From the NCBI RefSeq assembly GCF_003367175.1, contig NZ_QRGA01000014.1:212998-276997 (forward strand): a stretch of 64,000 nt of DNA, in the 5' to 3' direction. A model generated the notes under the pieces. It was not told the DNA's origin and did not search any database. It saw only the letters and a list, made by a program, of their open reading frames with translations. The translations under genes and the position numbers were made by a program. The DNA comes from Trinickia dinghuensis. Lineage in GTDB: Bacteria > Pseudomonadota > Gammaproteobacteria > Burkholderiales > Burkholderiaceae. This document shows, one piece after another, positions 51,196-61,252 of this stretch (positions within the stretch are counted from its first letter, which is position 1; the number at the start of each line of letters is the position of its first letter).

Positions 51196-51561
51196 ATGCT
51201 CAACGAACTCGAATCCCTCTCACAGAATATTGGCCGCCTGATCGCGATCAACGAGCGCCAGCAGCAGGCACGCCTCGCGCTCGAGGAACAACTCGCGCAG
51301 TTGCGTAAAGAAAACGAAACGGCCCATGCGGAGCTCGCGCTGCTGCGCGAGGAACGCAATGCCCTGCAAGCCGAGCGCGATGCGCTCGTCGCGAAGATCG
51401 ACGATGCGCAAGTGCGCCTGAACGCGATCCTCGAGAAGCTGCCGCGCGCCAAAGGCCCGTACGATTCCGACAGCCAGCTCGATTTGCTCGCCTCGCAGCA
51501 AGAGCGGAGCGAGGCAAACGCCGTGGAAGGCGCTTCCGCGCAGCACGGAGAAGACGCATGA
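51196..51561 (+). CDS. ZapB-like coiled-coil cell division protein
   Basis: A 121-residue protein, almost all coiled coil (about residues 1-85: LNELESLSQNIGRLIAINER and heptads such as EEQLAQLRKENE). It stands directly before zapA with a 4-bp overlap (ATGA), the usual beta-proteobacterial pairing for a ZapB-like partner at the division ring. AGAGGA (51182-51187) fixes the ATG; TAAAAT (51165-51170) is a likely -10. Confidence 0.8.
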   Translation: MLNELESLSQNIGRLIAINERQQQARLALEEQLAQLRKENETAHAELALLREERNALQAERDALVAKIDDAQVRLNAILEKLPRAKGPYDSDSQLDLLASQQERSEANAVEGASAQHGEDA

Positions 51562-51872
51562 CGACAAAACAAGTCGAAGTATCGATTCTCGGGCAGAGCT
51601 ATCGTCTCGCCTGCTCCCCCGAAACGGAAGCGGCGCTGCTCGAGGCCGTGGCACGCGTCGATGTCGAGATGACGAAGATCCGCGGGTCCAGCAACGTGCG
51701 CGGCACCGATCGTATCGCCGTCATGGCCGCGCTGTCGCTCGCGTCAGAACTCCTGAAGCTGCAACAGAGCGTGCGCCATGGCGAAGCGTTTCCCGCGGAG
51801 GAAATCCGGCGTACAATGCGCCAAATGAACGAGAAGCTCGGTGCGGTGCTCGATCAACACGAAGCACTGTAA
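51558..51872 (+). CDS. zapA: Cell division protein ZapA
   Basis: A 104-residue ZapA that binds and bundles FtsZ at midcell. The N-terminal beta-rich head is VEVSILGQSYRLACSPE; the helix TDRIAVMAALSLASELL and a coiled-coil tail follow. 6S RNA lies downstream, which is the conserved order in proteobacteria. Confidence 0.93.
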   Translation: MTTKQVEVSILGQSYRLACSPETEAALLEAVARVDVEMTKIRGSSNVRGTDRIAVMAALSLASELLKLQQSVRHGEAFPAEEIRRTMRQMNEKLGAVLDQHEAL

Positions 51873-51920
51873 CGAGCCGCGGTATCAACGCGGTATCAAG
51901 ATACAAACGAGTTTTACGGC

Positions 51921-52098
51921 TTCCCTGCCTGGTTCGCCAAGGTCATAAATTCCTTGAACCAATGCCATGTGCACGGTTGCGGAAATTTGCAGCACGGGCG
52001 TGCGCGTCACTCTGTCTGATGTACCCGAAGTGCGGCTAACTGCGACCAATTCTGAACTCTCGGTTCAGGATGCCGGCCTAGCGGCCAAGGCGGGGACT
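51921..52098 (+). ncRNA. ssrS: 6S RNA
   Basis: The 393-bp gap after zapA (51873-52265) carries a sequence of 6S type: 5' TTCCCTGCCTGGTTCGCC can pair with 3' GCCAAGGCGGGGA as the closing stem, and CCTTGAACCAATGCC and the mid-region fit the large internal bubble that mimics an open promoter. About 178 nt. It binds sigma-70 RNA polymerase in stationary phase. Position after zapA and a terminator just beyond support the call; exact ends are approximate. Confidence 0.85.
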
Positions 52099-52105
52099 TT
52101 ATTCG

Positions 52106-52132
52106 ACGGCATCGGTCTTCCGATGCCGTTTT
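52106..52132 (+). terminator. Rho-independent terminator after 6S RNA
   Basis: A 10-bp perfect stem, ACGGCATCGG (52106-52115) with 52120-52129, loop TCTT, ending in TTTT. Confidence 0.8.
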
Positions 52133-52265
52133 CATTTGGGGCACGCAAAACCGCGGTGCGCGTGTCCGGCACCGCGTGCGCGACGCACGCATCGGAACGT
52201 GCGGTATGTGGGGGAGCGGTACCGCCCCTTGATTCGCTCGACTTCACTCCTGACTCGATTCGCCT

Positions 52266-52724
52266 ATGCGCTACTGGCTCATGAAGTCCGAACCGGACGA
52301 AGCAAGCATCGACGATCTCTCTTCCGCCGCGAAGCGAACCCTGCCGTGGACAGGCGTGCGCAACTATCAGGCACGCAACTTCATGCGCGACATAATGAGA
52401 ATCGGCGACGGCGTGCTCTTTTATCATTCGAGTTGTCCGGAACCTGGCATCGCCGGCATTGCCGAAGTGGTGTCGGGCGCGTACCCCGATCCGACTCAGT
52501 TCGACCCTAAGAGCCCGTACTACGATGCAAAATCGACGCGCGAAACGCCGCGCTGGATGCTCGTCGACGTCCGCTTCGTGAAAAAAACGCCGCTCGTGCC
52601 GCTTGCGCAGCTACGCGCGCATCCCGAGCTAGCCGGTATGCGCGTGCTGGCCAAAGGCAACCGGCTCTCGATCACGCCCGTGACCGACGACGAATGGCGC
52701 TTCATCACGACGCAACTGACGTAG
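52266..52724 (+). CDS. EVE domain protein
   Basis: A 152-residue single-domain protein: MRYWLMKSEPDEASIDDL, WTGVRNYQARNFMRDI and GDGVLFYHSSC are the hallmark of the EVE (PUA-related) fold, which binds modified bases in nucleic acids. As a stand-alone house-keeping-type EVE gene beside 6S RNA and zapA it is common in proteobacteria. The ATG begins the conserved start. Confidence 0.92.
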   Translation: MRYWLMKSEPDEASIDDLSSAAKRTLPWTGVRNYQARNFMRDIMRIGDGVLFYHSSCPEPGIAGIAEVVSGAYPDPTQFDPKSPYYDAKSTRETPRWMLVDVRFVKKTPLVPLAQLRAHPELAGMRVLAKGNRLSITPVTDDEWRFITTQLT

Positions 52725-52807
52725 AACACGGCGAAGACGGTGAGAACGCCCGGGTTCCATGGTCCCGGTCCCAACGCCATGCCTTCATGTTCCGAAGCGG
52801 AGCCACG

Positions 52808-53533
52808 ATGAAAAAAACAATCGCAACGATGTCTTTCGCGGCCGCCGTGCCGCTCGCACTTGCCGCCTTGCCCTCGAGAGCCGACACCGTGCTGACGCAG
52901 CCGGTGCCGTCGGGCGTTCTGTCGCTGTCGGCGCAGGCGAGCGAAGAGGTGCCGCAGGACGTCGTCGACATCACGCTGTTCTATGAAAAAGAGGCAAACG
53001 ACGCGGCCTCGCTGACCGATGCGCTCAACCAGCACGCCGACGCCGCGCTCAAGCAAGCGCACGGCGTGTCGAACGTCACCGCGCATACGGGTACGTTTTC
53101 GATCTATCCGATGACCGACCGCGACGGACACATTTCCTCGTGGCGCGGCCGTACCGAAATCGTCCTTGAATCGCGCGATTTTGCCGCCGCGTCGAAACTC
53201 GCGGGACAAATCAATTCGCAAATGCAGGTGGGCGGCGTCGCGTTCTCGCTGTCGCCCGAGGCTCAGCGCGCAGCCGCGCAGACGCTCACGGCCGACGCAA
53301 TCAAAAAGTTTAGAGCGCAAGCCGACTCGTCGGCGCATGCGTTCGGATACAACGGCTACACGATTCGCGAGGTCGAAGTCGGCGGCACCAACGCGCCCCC
53401 TCCCCCGCGCCCGATGTTCGCGATGCGCGCCATGGCGGCCGCGGCGGCACCCGCGCCCATGCCGGTCGAAGGCGGGAAGTCGACGGTGACCGTCACGGTA
53501 TCGGGCTCGGTACAGATGACGATGACGCGTTAA
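52808..53533 (+). CDS. SIMPL (DUF541) periplasmic protein
   Basis: A 241-residue exported protein with a signal peptide (TMSFAAAVPLALAALPSRA). The SIMPL domain covers about 35-235: GVLSLSAQASEEVPQDVVDI, VTAHTGTFSIYP, WRGRTEIVLESRDF, and VTVTVSGSVQM at the end. Relatives such as E. coli YggE lower oxidative stress by an unknown route. Ala/Pro/Met-rich insert at about 200-220. It appears monocistronic. Confidence 0.88.
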   Translation: MKKTIATMSFAAAVPLALAALPSRADTVLTQPVPSGVLSLSAQASEEVPQDVVDITLFYEKEANDAASLTDALNQHADAALKQAHGVSNVTAHTGTFSIYPMTDRDGHISSWRGRTEIVLESRDFAAASKLAGQINSQMQVGGVAFSLSPEAQRAAAQTLTADAIKKFRAQADSSAHAFGYNGYTIREVEVGGTNAPPPPRPMFAMRAMAAAAAPAPMPVEGGKSTVTVTVSGSVQMTMTR

Positions 53534-53654
53534 ATGCGCCTGCGATGACCGCCGCATGGCGCGGCGGTTTCAAAACGAAAACGAAACGGGATATCGATCG
53601 CCCGCCGGATCGATCGCACTCACGCGCTGGCGACACCGTGAGTGCGTCGTCCGA

Positions 53655-54557
53655 TCAGTTCGACGCCGCGCCGGCCGGCGCGGTGCGGCCGCGCCGATAC
53701 GACCAGACGAGCAAGGCGACGCCGACGACGATCATCGGCAGCGAGAGCCACTGCCCCATCGACAGCCCCAGCGCGAGCAACCCGAGGAAATCGTCCGGCT
53801 CGCGCGCGAATTCGACGATGAATCGGGCCAGCCCGTAGCCGATCAGAAAAACGGCCGACGCCGCGCCGACGGGACGCGGCTTGCGCGTGAAGAACCACAG
53901 CACGAAGAACAGCGTGATGCCTTCGAGCGCGATTTCGTAGAGCTCCGACGGATGACGCGGAAGCATGTGGTACTTCGCGAATATGTCGGCCAGATGCCAT
54001 TTCGCCGCCAATTGCGGATGCCGCACGAGCCAGACAGCGTCGTCGTTCGTCGAATTCTGGAACAGCATCGCCCACGGCGCATCGGGATTCGTCACGCGTC
54101 CCCACAACTCCCCGTTGATGAAATTGCCGAGGCGGCCCGCCGCGAGCCCCGTCGGCACCATCGGTGCCACGAAGTCCGTCACTTGCAGCCACGTCCGCTT
54201 GCGCTGATAGGCGAACAGCACCATGGCGAGCGTGACGCCGAGGAAGCCGCCGTGGAACGACATCCCCCCTTGCCACACCTTGAAGATGTCGAGCGGATGC
54301 GCGAAGTAGTAATCGGCCTTGTAGAACAGGACATAGCCGAGCCGGCCGCCGAGGATCGTGCCGAGCACGCCGTAGAACAGGATGTCGTCGATGTCCTTGG
54401 CGGTCCAGCCTTGCGCGGCAACATGCGGAAAGCGCAGCCGCATGCGGGCGATGAAGACCGCCAGCATGAATCCGACGAGGTACATGAGGCCGTACCAACG
54501 AACCGCTAGCGGGCCGAGATGAATCGCAATGGGATCGAAATTGGGATGAATCAGCAT
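53655..54557 (-). CDS. lgt: Prolipoprotein diacylglyceryl transferase
   Basis: A 300-residue inner-membrane enzyme that moves diacylglycerol to the lipobox cysteine of lipoproteins. The Lgt signature [16 protein letters not shown] is present, with [22 protein letters not shown] and YPLF-like RHPSELYE regions, and about seven membrane segments. The gene appears monocistronic, running toward the SIMPL gene. Confidence 0.96.
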   Translation of the reverse strand: MLIHPNFDPIAIHLGPLAVRWYGLMYLVGFMLAVFIARMRLRFPHVAAQGWTAKDIDDILFYGVLGTILGGRLGYVLFYKADYYFAHPLDIFKVWQGGMSFHGGFLGVTLAMVLFAYQRKRTWLQVTDFVAPMVPTGLAAGRLGNFINGELWGRVTNPDAPWAMLFQNSTNDDAVWLVRHPQLAAKWHLADIFAKYHMLPRHPSELYEIALEGITLFFVLWFFTRKPRPVGAASAVFLIGYGLARFIVEFAREPDDFLGLLALGLSMGQWLSLPMIVVGVALLVWSYRRGRTAPAGAASN

Positions 54558-54620
54558 CGTAAGGATTTCAGTTTCGGCATTGAAAAATGAAGCATTGAAC
54601 GACCGGTACGCGCGCCGCGT

Positions 54621-55625
54621 TTAAGCATCGCGCTCTCTCGCATCCTTCCCTTGCTTGGCACGGCGGCCGGTGCCTAATCGCCGCGGCGCGAGCGCATGCA
54701 AGCTGACCGCATGGGCGCGCACGATGTCGATGAAGCCGGCCAGCACGGGGCTCACGTCGGCCGTTCTCCAGACGAGCCCCGTCTCCACCAGCGGCGTGCG
54801 CTCCGCCAACGGCCGGTAGACGACACCGGTGCGCCGCAGATTACGCAGCGATTGCGGCACCAGTGCGATGCCCATGCCGGCCGACACCAAGCTTACGATC
54901 GTCTGCATCTGAATCGCTTCTTGCCCGATACGGGGCGTGAGCCCGGCCGTGCCGTAGCAGCCCGTAATGATGTCATAAAAGCCCGGCGCCAAACGACGCG
55001 GAAAGATCACGAGCGGCAATTGCCCGACATCGGCCAGCGAAACGGGCTCGTCGCTCCAATCGGGCGGCTCGCCGCGGCCGCGATGCCGCACGCTCGATGC
55101 GGGCAGCGCCGCGACGAGCGGCTCGCGCATGACGGGCAAATAGGACAGCGTGGCCACGTGGCGCGGCGGCGGCGGGGGAATGATGAGGCCGGCATCGATC
55201 CGGCCCGCGACGATCTCTTCGATCTGCACGTCGCTCGTCGCTTCGGCCAGATTCAAGCGCACGCGCGGATGGCGCACGGCGAATTCGCGCAGCAATTGGG
55301 GCAGCAAACCGTAATCGGCCGTGGAGACGAATGCGAGAGAAAGCGCGCCGGCCTCGCCGCGCGCGAGGCTCTGTGCGAGCGGCCGCAGCGCGTCGGCCGC
55401 GGCAAGCAGTTTGCGCACTTCGGGCAGGAGGTCGGCGCCAACGGGCGTGAGATCGACCGTGCGCTTCGTGCGCGCAAAGAGCTCGACGCCGAGCGCCTCT
55501 TCGAGCGCGCGAATGGCTTGCGAGAGCGGCGGCTGCGTCATCGACAGCTTACGGGCGGCGCGCCCGAAATGCCGCTCTTCGGCGACGGCGACGAAGTAGC
55601 GCAACTGGCGCAGATCGGGGGTCAT
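54621..55625 (-). CDS. LysR-family transcriptional regulator
   Basis: A 334-residue LysR regulator: winged helix at about 1-62 (LRQLRYFVAVAEERHFGRAA, MTQPPLSQAIRALEEALG) and a periplasmic-binding-like effector domain at about 90-300. The C-terminal tail is basic. It diverges from ilvD, the standard layout for control of the neighbour, with an inverted repeat in the shared region. Whether it controls ilvD is inference; the ligand is unknown. Confidence 0.9.
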   Translation of the reverse strand: MTPDLRQLRYFVAVAEERHFGRAARKLSMTQPPLSQAIRALEEALGVELFARTKRTVDLTPVGADLLPEVRKLLAAADALRPLAQSLARGEAGALSLAFVSTADYGLLPQLLREFAVRHPRVRLNLAEATSDVQIEEIVAGRIDAGLIIPPPPPRHVATLSYLPVMREPLVAALPASSVRHRGRGEPPDWSDEPVSLADVGQLPLVIFPRRLAPGFYDIITGCYGTAGLTPRIGQEAIQMQTIVSLVSAGMGIALVPQSLRNLRRTGVVYRPLAERTPLVETGLVWRTADVSPVLAGFIDIVRAHAVSLHALAPRRLGTGRRAKQGKDARERDA

Positions 55626-55658
55626 GGCGGCGGCTCCGAGCGATGTCGTTGATATGCA

Positions 55659-55681
55659 ATTCGTCCTAATCCGGGATGAAT
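55659..55681. promoter_or_regulatory. Inverted repeat, candidate LysR operator
   Basis: ATTCGTCC (55659-55666) and GGATGAAT (55674-55681) form a near-perfect inverted repeat (one mismatch) with a 7-base spacer. It lies 34 bp before the LysR start and 7 bp before the ilvD -35 box, which suits divergent control. Confidence 0.45.
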
Positions 55682-55687
55682 CATATA

Positions 55688-55716
55688 TTGGACATGCGCA
55701 ACTGGGCGCGTATGCT
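55688..55716 (+). promoter_or_regulatory. Sigma-70 promoter of ilvD
   Basis: TTGGAC (55688-55693), 17 bases, TATGCT (55711-55716). Both hexamers are close to consensus and the spacing is ideal. The start codon is about 130 bp downstream. Confidence 0.6.
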
Positions 55717-55845
55717 GAGGCGAGCGCCCGCAGCTAAGCTCGCCCGGCCCCGGTCGTCCACTCGCCCGACGGCCGGCCGCAACCCAGCCGGCCGCGGCCA
55801 GGCGCCCCCCACACACTTGCGTTCATCACGAACCGGAGTCTGTCC

Positions 55846-57519
55846 ATGGCCTACAACCGCCGCTCTCAGCACATTACGCAAGGCGTCGCACGCGCCCCGA
55901 ACCGCTCGATGTTCTACGCGCTCGGCTACGAGAAGGACGACTTCGACAAACCGATGATCGGCGTCGCCAACGGCCACTCGACGATCACGCCATGCAACGC
56001 GGGCTTGCAAAAACTCGCCGATGCGGCGGTCGAAGCCGTGCAGGCGGCGGGTGCGAATTCGCAGACGTTCGGCACGCCGACGATCTCCGACGGCATGTCG
56101 ATGGGCACCGAGGGGATGAAGTACTCGCTCGTCTCGCGCGAAGTCATCGCCGATTGCATCGAGACCTGCGTGCAAGGCCAGTGGATGGACGGCGTCGTCG
56201 TCATCGGCGGCTGCGACAAGAACATGCCGGGCGGCATGATCGCGCTCGCGCGCATCAACGTGCCCGGCATCTATGTCTACGGCGGCACGATCCGCCCCGG
56301 CCATTGGAAGGGCAAGGACCTCACGATCGTTTCGTCGTTCGAAGCCGTCGGCGAATTCACCGCGGGCCGCATGTCGCAGGAAGACTTCGACGGCATCGAG
56401 CGCAACGCCTGCCCCAGCACGGGCTCGTGCGGCGGCATGTACACGGCCAATACGATGAGTTCGTCGTTCGAGGCGCTCGGCATGTCGCTGCTCTATTCGT
56501 CGACGATGGCGAACCCCGACGATGAGAAAGTCGTCTCGAGCGCCGAGTCGGCGCGCGTACTCGTCGAAGCCGTGAAGAAGGACTTGAAGCCGCGCGACAT
56601 CATCACGCGCAAGTCGATCGAAAACGCCGTGGCGCTGATCATGGCGACGGGCGGCTCGACCAATGCGGTGCTCCACTATCTGGCGATCGCGCATGCGGCC
56701 GACGTGCCATGGTCGATCGAAGACTTCGAGCGGATCCGCAAGCGCGTGCCCGTCATCTGCAATCTGAAGCCCTCGGGCGATTTTGTCGCGACCGATCTGC
56801 ACCGCGCCGGCGGCATCCCGCAGGTGCTGAAAATCCTGCTCGACGCGGGACTGCTCCACGGCGATTGCATGACGATCACGGGCAGGACGATGGCCGAGGA
56901 GCTCGCGGACGTCCCGAGCGCGCCGCGCGCCGATCAGCAAGTCATCTTCCCGATCGACAAGGCGCTCTACAAGGAAGGGCATCTCGCGATCTTGAAGGGC
57001 AATCTGGCGGAGAACGGCGCGGTCGCGAAAATCACGGGCCTGAAAAACCCCGTCATCACAGGCCCCGCCCGCGTGTTCGACGACGAACAAAGCGCGCTCG
57101 CCGCCATTTTGGACGACCGCATCCGCGCGGGCGACGTGCTCGTGCTGCGCTACCTCGGGCCGCAAGGCGGGCCGGGCATGCCCGAAATGCTGGCGCCCAC
57201 CTCGGCGCTAATCGGCAAGGGGCTCGGCGAATCGGTCGGCCTGATCACCGACGGCCGCTTTTCGGGCGGGACCTGGGGCATGGTGGTGGGGCACGTCGCG
57301 CCCGAAGCGTTCGTGGGCGGCACGATCGCGCTCGTCCAGGAAGGCGATTCGATCACGATCGACGCGCACACGCTGCTGCTGCAGTTGAACGTGGATGATG
57401 CGGAACTCGGGCGGCGCCGCGCGGCATGGAAGCCTCCCGCACCGCGCTACACGCGCGGCGTGCTCGCGAAGTTCGCGGCGCTCGCGCGCCCCGCCGACAA
57501 AGGTGCGGTGACGGGCTGA
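55846..57519 (+). CDS. ilvD: Dihydroxy-acid dehydratase
   Basis: A 557-residue IlvD, which dehydrates dihydroxy-acids to the keto acids of valine, isoleucine and pantoate synthesis. Iron-sulfur cysteines lie in [24 protein letters not shown] and [29 protein letters not shown] carries the catalytic region. GGAG before the ATG fixes the start. The shorter form (about 557 residues, as opposed to about 615 in E. coli) is the common beta-proteobacterial type. Confidence 0.95.
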   Translation: MAYNRRSQHITQGVARAPNRSMFYALGYEKDDFDKPMIGVANGHSTITPCNAGLQKLADAAVEAVQAAGANSQTFGTPTISDGMSMGTEGMKYSLVSREVIADCIETCVQGQWMDGVVVIGGCDKNMPGGMIALARINVPGIYVYGGTIRPGHWKGKDLTIVSSFEAVGEFTAGRMSQEDFDGIERNACPSTGSCGGMYTANTMSSSFEALGMSLLYSSTMANPDDEKVVSSAESARVLVEAVKKDLKPRDIITRKSIENAVALIMATGGSTNAVLHYLAIAHAADVPWSIEDFERIRKRVPVICNLKPSGDFVATDLHRAGGIPQVLKILLDAGLLHGDCMTITGRTMAEELADVPSAPRADQQVIFPIDKALYKEGHLAILKGNLAENGAVAKITGLKNPVITGPARVFDDEQSALAAILDDRIRAGDVLVLRYLGPQGGPGMPEMLAPTSALIGKGLGESVGLITDGRFSGGTWGMVVGHVAPEAFVGGTIALVQEGDSITIDAHTLLLQLNVDDAELGRRRAAWKPPAPRYTRGVLAKFAALARPADKGAVTG

Positions 57520-57561
57520 GGTTTGCGCCGCGCCGTTCGCCATCCGCGCGCCGTTATCGCC

Positions 57562-57999
57562 TTATCGCCGCGACGTGTGCCGAGCGAGTTCCTCGCTGAC
57601 CGCGTCGCGGACCCAGCCCGCGACCTCATGCTCGAGCGCGCTCACGACTTCGCGCGTAACTTGCCGCACGAGCCAGTTCGTGTGCTCCTGGATGGCGTCG
57701 CGGCAGTGCGCTTCGACCACGCCGCGCACGTCCTGCCGCAAGTACGCCGAGAATCGCGAACGCAGGCGCTCCGCGATGAACTCGACGTCGCGCGCGTCGA
57801 ACGCCGACGTGTGCGCGCCCGGCTGCTCGGATGAACTCGCCGCCACCTCGGGCTGCGGCCGGGCCGCCGCGCTCGTCTCGGCCGGCGAGTCGGACGGCGA
57901 CTCCGACGGCGTCTCGGCCTGGCGGCCGATCGGCGGCCGTCCCGGCACGATGACGTCGGTCAGCATCGGAATCGAATTGGGATCGTGCGGATCGGTCAT
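57562..57999 (-). CDS. DUF2486 family protein
   Basis: A 145-residue protein conserved in Burkholderia and of unknown role. The first half is Pro/Ser/Ala-rich and disordered (MTDPHDPNSIPMLTDVIVPG); the second half (about 70-140) is helical (RDVEFIAERLRSRFSAYLRQ, EHTNWLVRQVTREVVSALE). It follows holC by 46 bp in the pepA-holC-DUF2486 run. Confidence 0.82.
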   Translation of the reverse strand: MTDPHDPNSIPMLTDVIVPGRPPIGRQAETPSESPSDSPAETSAAARPQPEVAASSSEQPGAHTSAFDARDVEFIAERLRSRFSAYLRQDVRGVVEAHCRDAIQEHTNWLVRQVTREVVSALEHEVAGWVRDAVSEELARHTSRR

Positions 58000-58045
58000 G
58001 CTTATCTCCCTGATGCAATGAACGCGCCGGCTGACACTCCGGCGC

Positions 58046-58474
58046 TCAGGCGCCTTGCTGATCGCCCTGCTTGTAATTGTTGAGCGGATAGCCGCGGTCG
58101 CGATAGAAACGATATCGCTCGCGACCCGCCGTGAGTTCGCCGTCGCTCGTCCCGACGATCTCGAGCAGCCGCTCGAAGCGCGCGAACTGCGCGGGCACGG
58201 CCGGCGCGAGGTTCAGCAAGATCTGATGATGCGGCGCCCGCTCGAGATCGGTGGCCAGCACGATCGGCGTGCGCGCGGCGAGGCCGCTGTCGGCCATGCA
58301 ATGCGGGAGGAAATCGAGCGGCGAAAACGTCCAGAGCCGCTCGTCGAACGCACGCAGCCGCCCGGGATCGGCCAGCACGACGAGCGGCTGGCCGGCCTGG
58401 TACGCCTTGCGCGCGAGCCGGCATGCGTAGAGCAGCGCATCGCCGACGTTCGTATGAAAGTCGACGCGCGTCAC
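58046..58474 (-). CDS. holC: DNA polymerase III subunit chi
   Basis: A 142-residue HolC, which links the clamp loader to single-strand binding protein during replication: MTRVDFHTNVGDALLYACRL at the start, PLVVLADPGRLRAFDERLW, FSPLDFLPH, and YRFYRDRGYPLNNYK at the end. I prefer GTG 58474 to ATG 58489, because GGGGTGG lies 5 bases before it and the family begins at this motif. Confidence 0.92.
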   Translation of the reverse strand: MTRVDFHTNVGDALLYACRLARKAYQAGQPLVVLADPGRLRAFDERLWTFSPLDFLPHCMADSGLAARTPIVLATDLERAPHHQILLNLAPAVPAQFARFERLLEIVGTSDGELTAGRERYRFYRDRGYPLNNYKQGDQQGA

Positions 58475-58508
58475 CGCGCCACCCCGCATGCGAGCCCGCG
58501 GTGCGCCA

Positions 58509-60020
58509 TTACTGCCCCGCGCGGTCGATCAGGAACTGCGTGAGCAGCGGCACAGGACGCCCCGTCGCCCCCTTGGCCGCGCCGCTCTTCCACGCGATGC
58601 CCGCGATGTCGAGGTGCGCCCAGGGGTAGGCTTCCGTGAAGCGCGACAGGAAGCACGCCGCCACCGCGCTGCCGGCCGGCCGGCCGCCGATATTCGCCAG
58701 ATCCGCGAAATTCGACTTGAGCCCCTCGCCGTACTCCTCGTCGAGCGGCATGCGCCAGGTCGGATCCGTCGCCTCGCGCGAGGCGTCGAGCAGCTCGCCG
58801 GCCAGCGCGTCGTCCTTCGAGAACAGCGCCGAATGGTGATGGCCGAGCGCGATGATGCATGCGCCCGTGAGCGTCGCGACGTCGATCACCGCGGCCGGCT
58901 TGAAGCGCTCGGCGTAGGTCAGCGCATCGCACAGGATCAGGCGCCCTTCGGCGTCCGTGTTCAGCACTTCGATCGTGAGCCCCGACATGCTCGTGACGAT
59001 ATCGCCCGGCTTCGTGGCCTGCCCGCTCGGCATGTTCTCGACAGCGGGGACGATGCCGACGACGTTCAGCTTCAGGCCGAGCTCGGCGACGGCGCGCAGC
59101 GTACCGAACACCGACGCGGCACCGCACATGTCGTACTTCATCTCGTCCATGCCCTCGCCCGGCTTCAGCGAGATGCCGCCGCTGTCGAACGTCACGCCCT
59201 TGCCGACGAGGACAACCGGCGCGGCCTTGGCCCCGGCGCCCTGGTATTGCATGACGATGAACTGGGCCGGCTCGGTCGTGCCGCGCGTGACCGACAGCAG
59301 CGAGCCCATCTTGAGCGCCTCGATCTGCTTTTCGCCGAGCACTTCGACCTTCAGTTTGAATTCCTTGCCGAGCTTTTTCGCCGTTTCGCCGAGATAGCTC
59401 GGCGTGCAGATGTTGCCCGGCAGATTGCCGAGATCGCGCGTGAGGTCCATGCCGTTCGCGACGGCCTGCCCTTGCTTGACGGCGAGCTTCGCGAGCTTCT
59501 CGTCGGCCGGATCGACGGTCACGACGATGCGCTTGAGCGCGTGCTTGGCCGGCTCGGGCTTGCTCTTGAGCTGGGTGAATTGATAGGTCTCGCCGCGCAG
59601 CGCGAGCACCGCGGTGCGAGCGGCCCAGTCCGCCGTGCGCTCCTTGACGGGCAGTTGCGCGAGCGTGAACGTGACCTGCACGATCTTCGTGCCGAGGATC
59701 GCGCGCCACGCGGCACGCGCCGCTTCCGCATAAGCCTTTTGCCCGAACGCGTCCTGCTTGCCGAGCCCGACGAGCAGCACGCGCGAGGCGCCGATTCCTT
59801 CCACTTCATGCAAGAACAGCGTCGAGCCGCTCTTGCCCTGCATGTCGCCCGCCTTGACGATCCGCGTCAGCAGGCCCTTCGTCGCGGCATCGATCTCGAG
59901 CGCCGCGCCCGAGAGAGACTGCCCTTCAAATACACCGATAACGATGCAATCGGATTTCCCCGTCAGAAAACCGCCCGTCGTGCCCTTCGTCCAGTCACAG
60001 GCTTTTATGCTAAAGTCCAT
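58509..60020 (-). CDS. pepA: Leucyl aminopeptidase
   Basis: A 503-residue M17 cytosolic aminopeptidase using two metal ions. The family signature [16 protein letters not shown] is intact, as are [20 protein letters not shown] with the catalytic Lys/Asp, and [10 protein letters not shown]. It heads a minus-strand run with holC and is divergent from lptF. Confidence 0.96.
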   Translation of the reverse strand: MDFSIKACDWTKGTTGGFLTGKSDCIVIGVFEGQSLSGAALEIDAATKGLLTRIVKAGDMQGKSGSTLFLHEVEGIGASRVLLVGLGKQDAFGQKAYAEAARAAWRAILGTKIVQVTFTLAQLPVKERTADWAARTAVLALRGETYQFTQLKSKPEPAKHALKRIVVTVDPADEKLAKLAVKQGQAVANGMDLTRDLGNLPGNICTPSYLGETAKKLGKEFKLKVEVLGEKQIEALKMGSLLSVTRGTTEPAQFIVMQYQGAGAKAAPVVLVGKGVTFDSGGISLKPGEGMDEMKYDMCGAASVFGTLRAVAELGLKLNVVGIVPAVENMPSGQATKPGDIVTSMSGLTIEVLNTDAEGRLILCDALTYAERFKPAAVIDVATLTGACIIALGHHHSALFSKDDALAGELLDASREATDPTWRMPLDEEYGEGLKSNFADLANIGGRPAGSAVAACFLSRFTEAYPWAHLDIAGIAWKSGAAKGATGRPVPLLTQFLIDRAGQ

Positions 60021-60156
60021 CGCGCTTGTCCTCGGATAAAATCGGCTTACTCGCGTTACTCGTGGTAACGAATCCGCAATTATCCGCTATTTTTCCCCCG
60101 GTGTCGGAACGGCGCGCTTGGCTGGCGCGAACGGTCCCCGCCCTCTCGCATCGACG

Positions 60157-61248
60157 ATGATCTTCGAACGATCCCTGCAGCGCGAGCTCGCGTATACGGC
60201 CGGTGCCGTGTTCATGGTGCTGCTGACCATCTTCCTGACGACGATGATGATACGCATCGTCGGCTACGCCGCATCCGGCGAAATCGACCCGAAGGACGTC
60301 GTCGTCCTGATCGGCCTGACCGTGATCGGCTACATCGCCGTGATGCTCGTCGTCACGATGTTCGTCTCCATCTTGTTCGTGCTCACGCGCTGGTACCGCG
60401 ACTCCGAGATGGTCGTCTGGCTAGCCTCGGGTGTGAGCCTCACGCAATTCATCAAGCCGATCGCGAAGTTCGCGGCGCCGCTGATCGTGCTCGTCGCGTT
60501 TTTCGCGTACATCGGCTGGCCCTGGTCGAACGCGCAGAGCAAGCTCATTCGCGCCCGCTTCGCGCAGCGCGACGAGGTATCGATGCTCGCGCCCGGACAG
60601 TTCCGCGAATCGCCCGCCACGCATCGCGTGTTCTTCGTCGAAAAAATGACGCCCGATCAAGCGCACGTGCGCAACGTGTTCGTCACGAGCACCGAAAACG
60701 GCAAGGTCAGCGTCGTGGTTTCGCAAAACGGCCACACCGAAACGATGAAGGACGGTTCGCGCTTCGTCGTCCTGGAGAACGGCCGGCGCTACGACGGCGA
60801 GCCGGGCAAGCCCGATTTCCGCATCATGGAATTCGAGCGCTACGGCGTGAAGATCACGCATCAGGCGGTCGTCAACGTGCCCACGACCACGAGCCTGTCC
60901 ACGCCCGCGCTGCTGCGCCACCCCACGAACGACAATCTCGCCGAATTCGCCTGGCGCACCGGGCTGCCGCTGATGGCGATCAACCTGATGCTGCTCGGCA
61001 TTCCGCTCGCCTATCAAAACCCGCGGCGCGGGCGCACGATCAACCTAGTCATGGCCGTGCTGATCTTCCTCACCTATTCGAACCTGCTCAACGTGGTGCA
61101 ATCGTGGCTCGAGCAGGGCAAGATTTCGTTCGTCGGCGCGCTTGTCGGCTTGCACATCATCGCGGCGATCGTCGTCGTGGCCGTGTTCTGGATACGCGTG
61201 CGCAATCGGCCGCTGATCCCGCGCACATGGTTCGCCAGAGGAGCTTGA
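60157..61248 (+). CDS. lptF: LPS export permease LptF
   Basis: A 363-residue YjgP/YjgQ-type permease (six membrane helices, a periplasmic jelly-roll at about 130-240), part of the LptB2FG transporter that lifts lipopolysaccharide from the inner membrane. Typical: MIFERSLQRELAYTAGAVF, VVWLASGVSLTQFI and LNVVQSWLEQG. The ATG at 60157 begins the family start. lptG follows after 4 bp. Confidence 0.93.
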   Translation: MIFERSLQRELAYTAGAVFMVLLTIFLTTMMIRIVGYAASGEIDPKDVVVLIGLTVIGYIAVMLVVTMFVSILFVLTRWYRDSEMVVWLASGVSLTQFIKPIAKFAAPLIVLVAFFAYIGWPWSNAQSKLIRARFAQRDEVSMLAPGQFRESPATHRVFFVEKMTPDQAHVRNVFVTSTENGKVSVVVSQNGHTETMKDGSRFVVLENGRRYDGEPGKPDFRIMEFERYGVKITHQAVVNVPTTTSLSTPALLRHPTNDNLAEFAWRTGLPLMAINLMLLGIPLAYQNPRRGRTINLVMAVLIFLTYSNLLNVVQSWLEQGKISFVGALVGLHIIAAIVVVAVFWIRVRNRPLIPRTWFARGA

Positions 61249-61252
61249 GGCG

